From Gordonia sputi NBRC 100414 (GTDB lineage Bacteria; Actinomycetota; Actinomycetes; Mycobacteriales; Mycobacteriaceae), in the NCBI RefSeq assembly GCF_000248055.1, contig NZ_BAFC01000045.1, positions 118,876 through 182,875 on the forward strand: a DNA stretch of 64,000 bases, given 5' to 3'. The position numbers and the translations under genes are program-made. Of the stretch, positions 57,118-64,000 are shown one piece after another (position 1 is the first letter of the stretch; every line of letters starts with the position of its first letter). Below the pieces are notes generated by a model that was given only the letters and a program-made list of their open reading frames with translations, did not search any database and had not been told where the DNA came from.

Positions 57118-58146
57118 ATGAGCACAACGAGCACGCAGATCCAATTGGTGAATCGCCCGGTCGGCTGGCCGAAGGACTCCGACTTTCGCACGGTGCAGGT
57201 GACTCTCGACGACCTCGCGCCGGGCGAGGTCCGCGTGGCAAACGAGTTCGTCTCCGTCGACCCGTACATGCGCGGACGCATGATCGACACCCGCAGTTAC
57301 GTCCCGCCCTTCAAGCTCGACGAGACGATGACGGGGGGTGCGGTCGGGCGGGTCGTCGAGTCGCGTTCCGACGACGTGCCGGTCGGCGCGTTGGTGCTGC
57401 ACCAGCTCGGTTGGCGCGATGTGGCGCAGGGCCCGGCGAAGGCGTTCACGGTGTTACCGGAGCCGCCCACAGATGCCAACGGCGACAAGGCGTTCGACTC
57501 GTCGGTCTACCTCGGTGTGCTCGGCATGACGGGGCTGACCGCCTACGTGGGCTTGACCGAGATCGCGGAGATGAAGCAGGGCGACGTCGTGTTCATCTCC
57601 GGCGCGGCGGGCGCCGTGGGGACCGCGGCGGGACAGATCGCCCGACTACTCGGCGCCAAGGCGGTCATCGGATCGGCCGGGAGCGCCGAGAAGGTCGAGT
57701 TGCTCACCGGGCGTTACGGATTCGACGTCGCGCTCAACTACAAGGACGCACCCATCCGCAAGCAACTCCGCGCTGCGGCGACCGACGGCATCGACGTCTA
57801 CTTCGACAATGTCGGCGGCGATCACCTCGAGGCGGCGCTCGACGTCTTCAACGACGGTGGGCGTGCGGCGCTGTGTGGCGCGATCGTCGCCTACAACTCC
57901 ACCGAGCGGATTCCCGGACCCGACAACATGTCCAACATCATCACGCGGGGACTGACTCTGCGTGGTTTCACCGTGGGTCACCACTTCGACAAGGCGCCCG
58001 AGTTCACCGCGAAGATGTCCGACTGGCTGGCGTCGGGCGAGGTGGTTTATGACGAGACGGTCGTCGACGGCATCGACCACGCGGTCGATGCCTTCCTCGA
58101 CATGATGCGCGGCGCGAACGTCGGAAAGATGGTCGTGCGCCTGTAG
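57118..58146 (+). CDS. NADP-dependent MDR oxidoreductase (PTGR/alkenal reductase type)
   Basis: 342 residues of the zinc-independent medium-chain family that reduces alpha,beta-unsaturated ketones and aldehydes. LVNRPVGWPKDSDFRTVQV, SVDPYMRGRMIDTRSYVPPF and the Rossmann motif ISGAAGAVGTAAGQIARLLGA with GSAGSAEKVELL are seen, as is NVGGDHLEAALDVF. No zinc ligands are present. GAGGAGAG precedes ATG 57118. It lies 67 bases after the DUF1304 gene and is probably under the same TetR. It could detoxify reactive enals from lipid breakdown. Confidence 0.93.
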   Translation: MSTTSTQIQLVNRPVGWPKDSDFRTVQVTLDDLAPGEVRVANEFVSVDPYMRGRMIDTRSYVPPFKLDETMTGGAVGRVVESRSDDVPVGALVLHQLGWRDVAQGPAKAFTVLPEPPTDANGDKAFDSSVYLGVLGMTGLTAYVGLTEIAEMKQGDVVFISGAAGAVGTAAGQIARLLGAKAVIGSAGSAEKVELLTGRYGFDVALNYKDAPIRKQLRAAATDGIDVYFDNVGGDHLEAALDVFNDGGRAALCGAIVAYNSTERIPGPDNMSNIITRGLTLRGFTVGHHFDKAPEFTAKMSDWLASGEVVYDETVVDGIDHAVDAFLDMMRGANVGKMVVRL

Positions 58147-58169
58147 GTGACGGTCAGTAGGGCGAGGAG

Positions 58170-59321
58170 TCAGAGTGTCCGCAGCCGCCGCGCGGCCTCG
58201 GCGATGACGTCGTCGCGTTTGGCGAATGCGAAGCGCACCATGTGTTTCCACGGCTCCTTGTCGTCGGCGAAGACGCTAACCGGCACCGCCGCGACACCGA
58301 TCCGCTCGGGTAGCGTCCGGCAGAACTCGACGCCGTCGTCGTATCCGAGAGGCCGCGGGTCGGCGCAGGCGAAATAGGTTGCCTCGCTGCGATGGACGCC
58401 GAACCCGGAGTCGACGAGCGCGGAGGTGAGCAGGTCGCGCTTGGCCTCGAGCTCTGCCGCAGACGTGCGCACCCAGTCCATCTCGTTGTCCAGGGCGAAG
58501 GCGACGGCGGGCTGGAAGGGTCCCGAGCCGACGTAGGTCATGAACTGCTTCGCCGCACGCGCCGCTGCGACCAGTTCGGCGGGTCCGCTGATCCACCCGA
58601 CCTTCCAGCCGGTGCAGTTGAATGTCTTTGCCGCACTGGAGATCCGGAGCGTGCGCTCACGCATGCCCGGCAGCGTGGCCAACGGGGTGTGGGTGCGCCC
58701 GTCGAACAGCAGGTGTTCGTAGACCTCGTCGGTGACCGCGACGACGTCGTGTTCGATACACAACCGGGCGATCTCGGCGAGGTCGTCGTCGGAGAGCACG
58801 GTTCCGGTCGGATTGTGCGGCGAATTGATGAGCGCCACCGCGGTTTTCGGTCCGAAGGCGTCGGCGAGCCGTTCGCGATCGAGGCGGAAGCCGTCTCCGT
58901 CGGAGACGAGCGGGACGACGCGGCGCACGCCGCCCGCCATGGCCACGGTCGCCGCATAGGAGTCGTAGTAGGGCTCGATCATGACGACCTCGCGACCCGG
59001 TTCGACCAGTCCGACGATCGCGCCCGCGATGGCTTCGGTCGCGCCGACGGTGACGAGGATCTCGGTGTCGGCGTCGTAGTCGAGGCCGTAGTGCTCGCGC
59101 TGGTGCCGGGCCACCGCGGTCCTCAACTCGGGAACACCGATCCCCGGTGGGTACTGGTTGCGTCCCGCGGAGATCGCGTCTTTCGCCGCCGTCAGCATCG
59201 ACGCGGGGCCGTCGGTGTCGGGGAATCCTTGCCCGAGGTTCACAGCGTCGTGCTGGACCGCCAGCGCCGACATCTCGGCGAAGATGGTGCTCGAAAACGG
59301 TCGGAGGCGCTCGACGGTCAT
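58170..59321 (-). CDS. Class I/II PLP aminotransferase (DapC/kynurenine-aminotransferase-like)
   Basis: 383 residues. LGQGFPDTDGP, NQYPPGIGVPELRTAVARH, TVGATEAIAGAI, NSPHNPTGTVL, the PLP lysine in ISSAAKTFNCTGWKVGW, and the C-terminal MVRFAFAKRDDV arginine region are complete. Its counterpart in M. tuberculosis near the XPB helicase gene is annotated as the N-succinyldiaminopimelate aminotransferase DapC (Rv0858c, from memory), but sequence alone cannot separate this from methionine or kynurenine aminotransferases. It is divergent from a lipoprotein gene. Confidence 0.92.
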   Translation of the reverse strand: MTVERLRPFSSTIFAEMSALAVQHDAVNLGQGFPDTDGPASMLTAAKDAISAGRNQYPPGIGVPELRTAVARHQREHYGLDYDADTEILVTVGATEAIAGAIVGLVEPGREVVMIEPYYDSYAATVAMAGGVRRVVPLVSDGDGFRLDRERLADAFGPKTAVALINSPHNPTGTVLSDDDLAEIARLCIEHDVVAVTDEVYEHLLFDGRTHTPLATLPGMRERTLRISSAAKTFNCTGWKVGWISGPAELVAAARAAKQFMTYVGSGPFQPAVAFALDNEMDWVRTSAAELEAKRDLLTSALVDSGFGVHRSEATYFACADPRPLGYDDGVEFCRTLPERIGVAAVPVSVFADDKEPWKHMVRFAFAKRDDVIAEAARRLRTL

Positions 59322-59460
59322 GGCTCAAGGCTGTCACATGTCGGATGTTCGATGCACTTGTATGTGCTCGATCCCAAGTCGACGACAAGAACCCCGCAAG
59401 CGGGCGGAGTGACATTTGCGGTGGCGCCGACAGACGGCGCAACACCCGAGAGGATCCACC

Positions 59461-60024
59461 ATGTTCACTTCGTCCGGCATTCATTTCCTGCACGGCCCGC
59501 TCTGGCGCATCGGCTGGCGTGCCGTGGTCGTCGCCGCCTGCATGGGCCTGACCCTCGTCGCCGCGTGCGGGGTGTCGGTCGGCGACGACATCGTCGACGA
59601 CGCGGCCGACATCGACGTCGGGCAATGCGTCACGATCGGCGCGTCCACGGTCGACGACGGGAACGTGAAGGCGACGCGCACCGACTGCGGCGGTGACGAT
59701 CTCACGTTCTACGTCGCTGCGAAGGTTCCGTCCGATGCAGGTTGCGTGAGCAAGAACAGTGCAGGTCTGACCTTCGACAAGGGCGACCAGAAGCTCTGTA
59801 TGACACCGAGTTTCGTAGCCGGACAGTGCTATCAGGTTCCGCTGCCCGGCGGTCGGCTCGTGGACTACCGCGAAGTCGACTGCGATGCGACGGCACGCAC
59901 GTCGACGATCGTCGCGCGAACGGTGCAGCGAGCCGATGGCGAGGTGCAGTGTCCTGACGACCTCACCACCTGGACGTTCACCGAGCCGCGCCCGATCGGC
60001 TACTGCCTCGAGGCGCTGGTGTGA
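59461..60024 (+). CDS. LppU-like lipoprotein
   Basis: 187 residues. The signal sequence ends GLTLVAACG: a lipobox VAAC whose cysteine (residue 37) would be lipidated. The mature part has six more cysteines in a VGQCVTIG...TDCGGDD...LCMTP...GQCYQV pattern, matching the LppU/SCO3897-type family of small secreted domains. GAGAGGATCCACC precedes ATG 59461. Its position next to the aminotransferase and XPB genes recalls mycobacterial order. The role is unknown, at the outer face of the membrane. Confidence 0.85.
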   Translation: MFTSSGIHFLHGPLWRIGWRAVVVAACMGLTLVAACGVSVGDDIVDDAADIDVGQCVTIGASTVDDGNVKATRTDCGGDDLTFYVAAKVPSDAGCVSKNSAGLTFDKGDQKLCMTPSFVAGQCYQVPLPGGRLVDYREVDCDATARTSTIVARTVQRADGEVQCPDDLTTWTFTEPRPIGYCLEALV

Positions 60025-60060
60025 GCGGGCGCGGTGCGCGGGGGCCCTGCACGAGCAGGA

Positions 60061-61737
60061 TCAACCTGCGGACTCCTCGCCGATGGCCGGGCCGAGCAGG
60101 TCGTCGGCGTCGGTGATGCGATACGCGTAACCCTGCTCGGCGAGGAAACGCTGCCGGTGGGCGGCGTAATCGGCGTCGAGGGTGTCACGCGAGACCACCG
60201 AATAGAAGTGCGCCTGACCACCGTCCTTCTTGGGGCGCAGCAGACGACCGAGTCGCTGAGCTTCCTCCTGACGAGACCCGAACGTGCCCGAGACCTGCAC
60301 TGCGACCGACGCCTCCGGCAGGTCGATCGAGAAGTTCGCGACCTTCGACACCACGAGCGTCTGCAACTCACCCGAGCGGAAGCGGTCGAACAGCGCCTCG
60401 CGCTCCTTGTTCTTCGTCGAACCCTGGATCACCGGGGCGTCGAGTTCACGCCCGAGTTCTTCGAGCTGATCGATGTACGCGCCGATGACCAGCGTCGGCG
60501 AGCCCGCATGCTTGGCCAGGATCGACTTCACGACGTTGACCTTGGTGTGCGCCGTCGAGCAGAGCTTGTACTTCTCCTCGTTCTCGGCGACCGCGTACTG
60601 CAGACGCTCCTCGTCGGTGAGTGTCACGCGAACCTCGACGCAGTCGGCAGGCGCGATCCAGCCCTGCGCCTCGATGTCCTTCCACGGGGCGTCGTAGCGC
60701 TTGGGTCCGATGAGGCTGAACACGTCGCCCTCACGGCCGTCCTCACGCACGAGGGTCGCGGTCAAACCGAGTCGACGCCGCGACTGCAGGTCGGCGGTCA
60801 TGCGGAACACGGGCGCCGGCAGCAGGTGCACCTCGTCGTAGACGATGAGGCCCCAGTCGCGGGAGTCGAACAGATCGAGATTCTTGTACTCGCCCTTCGA
60901 CTTTCGCGTCATCACCTGATAGGTGGCGATGGTGACGGGACGAATCTCCTTGCGCTCACCCGAATATTCGCCGATCTCCTCTTCGGTGAGCGACGTACGT
61001 GCGATCAGCTCACGCTTCCACTGGCGTCCCGCAACGGTATTCGTCACCAGGATGAGCGTTGTCGCCTGTGCCTTGGCCATCGCCGCAGCGCCGACCATCG
61101 TCTTGCCCGCACCGCACGGCAGCACGACGACACCCGAGCCGCCCGCCCAGAACGAGTCGGCTGCCATCTCCTGATAGTCGCGCAGATGCCACTCGTCCTG
61201 TTCCAACGCGATGGGATGTGCCTCGCCGTCGACATAACCCGCAAGATCCTCCGCGGGCCAACCGACCTTGAGCAGCACCTGCTTGAGCCGACCCCGCTCC
61301 GACGGATGTACCACGACGGTGTCGTCGTCGATCCGCGCACCGAGCATCGGCGCGACCTTCTTGTTGCGCAGGATCTCCTCGAGGACCGCACGGTCGAAGC
61401 TGACCAGGGTCAGCCCGTGTACCGGACTCTTCACGAGCTGCAGCCGCCCGAACCGGCCCATCGTGTCGACGATGTCCATCAGCAGCGGCTGCGGGACGGC
61501 ATACCGCGAAAACGACACGAGAGCGTCGACAACCTGCTCGGCGTCATGCCCCGCGGCGCGCGCATTCCAGAGCGCCAGCGGCGTCACCCGATAGGTGTGG
61601 ACGTGCTCGGGAGCGCGCTCGAGTTCGGCAAAGGGGGCGATCGCACCGCGCGCTGCCGCGGCGTCGGGGTGATCCACCTCGAGGAGCAGCGTCTTGTCGG
61701 ATTGCACGATCAGGGGTCCATCAGTCACCCGCGCCAT
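60061..61737 (-). CDS. xpb: XPB/Ssl2-type DNA repair helicase
   Basis: 558-residue SF2 helicase. The N-terminal damage-recognition-like domain is followed by Walker A LPCGAGKTMVGAAAM, Walker B LIVYDEVHLLPAP, the SAT-like LTATLVRE, and a C-terminal helicase lobe with the VSKVANFSIDLPEASVAVQ and SRQEEAQRLGRLLRPK motifs, the last being motif VI. Bacterial XPB homologues unwind DNA in repair. Length matches the mycobacterial protein (about 540-550). It is divergent from a DHA2 transporter, and the next leftward gene, at 63.5 kb, is its usual helicase-associated neighbour. Confidence 0.95.
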   Translation of the reverse strand: MARVTDGPLIVQSDKTLLLEVDHPDAAAARGAIAPFAELERAPEHVHTYRVTPLALWNARAAGHDAEQVVDALVSFSRYAVPQPLLMDIVDTMGRFGRLQLVKSPVHGLTLVSFDRAVLEEILRNKKVAPMLGARIDDDTVVVHPSERGRLKQVLLKVGWPAEDLAGYVDGEAHPIALEQDEWHLRDYQEMAADSFWAGGSGVVVLPCGAGKTMVGAAAMAKAQATTLILVTNTVAGRQWKRELIARTSLTEEEIGEYSGERKEIRPVTIATYQVMTRKSKGEYKNLDLFDSRDWGLIVYDEVHLLPAPVFRMTADLQSRRRLGLTATLVREDGREGDVFSLIGPKRYDAPWKDIEAQGWIAPADCVEVRVTLTDEERLQYAVAENEEKYKLCSTAHTKVNVVKSILAKHAGSPTLVIGAYIDQLEELGRELDAPVIQGSTKNKEREALFDRFRSGELQTLVVSKVANFSIDLPEASVAVQVSGTFGSRQEEAQRLGRLLRPKKDGGQAHFYSVVSRDTLDADYAAHRQRFLAEQGYAYRITDADDLLGPAIGEESAG

Positions 61738-61905
61738 TGTATAAGGGTTTATCTGCCCGGCTCGTGGATGTGTTTTTTGCGCGGCTGGTGTCCGCTATGT
61801 CCGTTAAATTCCACTGTCCCGCGCGAGCATCGCGGCGTAAAGTAAGCGGAGCAAACCTCCGGATATCTCCGGGGTACTACGACGCAAGTGGGGATCTCAC
61901 TCTTC

Positions 61906-63453
61906 ATGTCAACTTCCGAGAAGCCATCTTCTGGGTCGTCAGCTTCCGAGACGCCAACTCTGTCCGCGGAGCCCGACCCCCGGCGCTGGAAGGCGCTCGT
62001 CTTCATCTGCATCGCGCAGTTGATGGTCGTGCTCGACGGTACCGTCGTCCAGATCGCGCTGCCCGACGCCAAGGTCGATCTCGGCATCAGCGATGCCAAT
62101 CAGCAGTGGGTGATCACGGCGTATGCGCTGGCATTCGGCGGTCTGCTGCTGTTCGGCGGACGCATCGCCGACCTGTGGGGGCGTCGTCGTGCACTGATGG
62201 TCGGCCTCGTGGGCTTCGCGCTGGCGTCCGCGCTCGGCGGAGCCGCGGTGAACCAGGGGATGCTGTTCGGCTCGCGCGCGCTGCAGGGAGCATTCGGTGC
62301 GCTGCTCGCTCCGGCCGCGTTGTCGCTGCTGACGGTCATGTTCACCGCGCCAAAGGAACGTGCGAAGGCGTTCGGCATCTTCGGCGCGATCGCGGGCGGC
62401 GGCGCGGCCGTCGGTCTCCTGCTCGGCGGATTCCTCACCCAGGTGCTCGACTGGCGCTGGACGATGTACATCAACGTGATCTTCGCCGCGATCGCGCTCT
62501 TCGGCGCGATCGTCGAGATCAAAGAACCTCCACGCGCCCACAATCACGCACCCGGCCTCGATGTGCTCGGAGTGATCCTCGGTGGAGGCGGACTCGCGCT
62601 CGTCGTCTACGGATTCAGTCGGGCTGCCGAGGAGGGCTGGGGCGACACCGGGACCGTCATCTGCCTGGTCGCCGCGGTGGTGTTGTTGGTCGCGTTCGTC
62701 GCGTGGCAGGCGCGCAGCAGTCATCCGCTGCTCCCACTGCGTGTCGTTGCGAACCGCGCGCGTGGCGGCGCCTACCTCACCGTCGCGTTGTCGGTGGTCG
62801 CGATGTTCGGAGCGTTCCTGTTCCTCACGCTGTACATGCAAGTGGTGCACCACTATTCGCCGCTGATGGCCGGTGTGGCCTTCCTGCCGATGGTCGGCGG
62901 CATGCTGGTCGGCTCGACCCAGATCGCGGTGCGCCTCATCACGCGAGTGCCGCCCCGGTTCCTGCTCGTGCCGGGCGCGCTCCTCGCAGCCTGCGGGATG
63001 CTGCTGCTCAGCCAGATCTCCGCCGAGTCGACGCGGTACTGGAGCGTGGTCTTCCCCGCCCTGTTCCTCCTCGGCATGGGCATGGGCACCGTCTTCATGA
63101 CGTCGATGAACCTGGCGACCTACGGCGTCGAGCCGCGGGATGCAGGCGTGGCGTCGGCCATGGTCAACACCTCCCAGCAGGTCGGCGGCGCGATCGGCAC
63201 CGCACTCCTGAACACGATCGCGGCAACGGCAACCGCGTCGTTCGTGACCGCGCACATGGCATCGGTCCATGGACCCGCCGACGCAAAGGCCGTGAAGGCA
63301 CAGGCGCTGGTGCACGGGCAGAGCACCGGGTTCTACGTCGCCGCAGCCATACTCGCGGGCGTCGCGGTGCTCGCCGGCCTGCTGATCAACGTCAAGCGAC
63401 CGATCGGCGACGCACACGATGCCGAGCCGGAGGCTGCTGCGCTCGCCGGGTGA
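61906..63453 (+). CDS. DHA2-family MFS drug efflux transporter
   Basis: 515 residues with 14 predicted helices. Motif A is GGRIADLWGRRRALMVG, motif D1 is LVFICIAQLMVVLDGTVVQIALP, and the motif C region is AIAGGGAAVGLLLGGFLTQ. It exports cationic or amphipathic compounds using the proton gradient. The ATG at 61906 is listed; a GTG at 61888 would add six residues, and neither has a strong ribosome site. It is inserted between XPB and its associated gene compared with the usual order, where those two lie side by side. Confidence 0.92.
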   Translation: MSTSEKPSSGSSASETPTLSAEPDPRRWKALVFICIAQLMVVLDGTVVQIALPDAKVDLGISDANQQWVITAYALAFGGLLLFGGRIADLWGRRRALMVGLVGFALASALGGAAVNQGMLFGSRALQGAFGALLAPAALSLLTVMFTAPKERAKAFGIFGAIAGGGAAVGLLLGGFLTQVLDWRWTMYINVIFAAIALFGAIVEIKEPPRAHNHAPGLDVLGVILGGGGLALVVYGFSRAAEEGWGDTGTVICLVAAVVLLVAFVAWQARSSHPLLPLRVVANRARGGAYLTVALSVVAMFGAFLFLTLYMQVVHHYSPLMAGVAFLPMVGGMLVGSTQIAVRLITRVPPRFLLVPGALLAACGMLLLSQISAESTRYWSVVFPALFLLGMGMGTVFMTSMNLATYGVEPRDAGVASAMVNTSQQVGGAIGTALLNTIAATATASFVTAHMASVHGPADAKAVKAQALVHGQSTGFYVAAAILAGVAVLAGLLINVKRPIGDAHDAEPEAAALAG

Positions 63454-63466
63454 TTCGTGACCAGCG

Positions 63467-64000
63467 TCAGTTGTCGAGCAACTCGACGCTGGTCACGCGG
63501 TGCAGGGTGAAGTGCTGCTCGTCGTCGGAGCCCTCTTCGGTGCCGACGAGTTGTCCGGCACCGAGCAGCCGCGGGGTCACGACGTGCCTGCTGGCCGAGC
63601 CGTGGGCGTCGACGTAGCCGACGAGTAGACGTCGATTCGCCCGAAGCGCCAATTGGATGAGGGCAGTGGTGGATTCGCCACCGCCGACGGCGCGCACCGG
63701 TGCGGCGTCGGACTTTCCCGCAGTCGCCGGAGTGGCCCGCGTGGCCCTGTCGTGCGAGCGCATGCGGCTCACCACCGACTGCAACTGGTCGGCGGTCGGC
63801 GTCGAGCGGCGGGGTGTCGGTCGACGCCGACCCCGTCCCGACGACACGCGACTGCCGCGCTCGCGCAGGTCGACGAGTGAGCCGGACGAATCCTCGCCCG
63901 CGGGAGCAAATCCCGCGTCGCGGAGTCGATCGATCACCGTGCGGACCTCCGACGGCGAGATCGCCACCGTCGGCGCGAGCGCGCGCAGCGCGAGGTGTTC
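63467..64000 (-). CDS. Helicase-associated protein, C-terminal part (partial)
   Basis: The reading frame enters from beyond the right edge and ends at 63467; about 178 codons are seen. An Arg/Ser-rich linker (SSGRGRRRPTPRRSTPTAD) is followed by a WYL-like fold (ALIQLALRANRRLLVGYVD, then TLHRVTSVELLDN). It matches the end of the Rv0862c-type helicase-associated protein found beside XPB in mycobacteria (from memory). It would act with the helicase. Confidence 0.75.
   Translation of the reverse strand, partial: EHLALRALAPTVAISPSEVRTVIDRLRDAGFAPAGEDSSGSLVDLRERGSRVSSGRGRRRPTPRRSTPTADQLQSVVSRMRSHDRATRATPATAGKSDAAPVRAVGGGESTTALIQLALRANRRLLVGYVDAHGSASRHVVTPRLLGAGQLVGTEEGSDDEQHFTLHRVTSVELLDN

Overview
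The window is chromosomal DNA of a high-GC actinobacterium of the order Mycobacteriales, most probably Gordonia or a close relative such as Rhodococcus, Williamsia or Nocardia. This rests on a WS/DGAT acyltransferase tail, a DUF222/HNH '13E12-type' gene, an LppU-like lipoprotein, WXG100 proteins, an XPB helicase beside an aminotransferase, a strong G/C third-position bias and frequent 4-base gene overlaps. No rRNA is present, so the genus call is an inference.

Layout. 0-16.7 kb is lipid and acyl-CoA metabolism. It holds the end of a wax ester/TAG synthase, nadE, two acyl-CoA dehydrogenases divergent from a thiolase, CoA-ligase and thiolase operon, and a leftward unit of MBL hydrolase, crotonase and two LysR regulators. 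Two alpha/beta hydrolases, an MFS exporter and a small monooxygenase-like protein follow. The crotonase and the MFS gene are each interrupted by a frameshift. 16.7-27.7 kb is a selenocysteine-formate block. It has a formate dehydrogenase alpha gene with an in-frame UGA (Sec189) and a SECIS-like hairpin, its Fe-S and NrfD-type membrane subunits, a GGDEF cyclase, and then selD, tRNA-Sec (selC), selA and selB. 27.9-31.1 kb carries a DHFR-family reductase, the ohrR-ohr peroxide pair and a frameshifted DUF222/HNH gene bounded by short inverted repeats.

31,147-47,478 is an integrated 16.3-kb element in a tRNA-Lys gene, with 44-bp direct repeats as attL and attR. It has a tyrosine integrase, a Cro/CI-type repressor facing an excisionase-like gene, and a tightly overlapping leftward early operon ending in a RepA-like ATPase. 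Just beyond that gene lies an iteron-like cluster of at least eight CGTGATT copies. A second leftward operon carries small terminase, large terminase, two small proteins and a 1,536-residue tape measure protein. A DUF1778/GNAT toxin-antitoxin pair sits at the far end. I find no portal, capsid, protease, tail-tip or lysis gene, so the element looks like a phage satellite or a pared-down prophage that carries packaging and tail-length functions only.

47.7-64 kb is chromosome again. It has three tRNAs (Glu, Asp, Phe), then a four-gene operon of ankyrin and WXG100 proteins in which an ankyrin protein appears to have been fused to a YbaB-like protein by a 2-base deletion, then a DUF1990 gene coupled to a 48-residue ORF. 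An AlkB homologue, an MMPL transporter with a TetR regulator, a second TetR divergent from a DUF1304 protein, an MDR oxidoreductase, a class I/II aminotransferase, an LppU-like lipoprotein, XPB helicase, a DHA2 transporter and the end of the helicase-associated gene complete the window.

The parts most worth a second look are the capsid-less terminase plus tape-measure element with its candidate iteron origin and its integration-dependent integrase C-terminus, the ankyrin/WXG operon, and the complete Sec machinery placed beside its formate dehydrogenase client.
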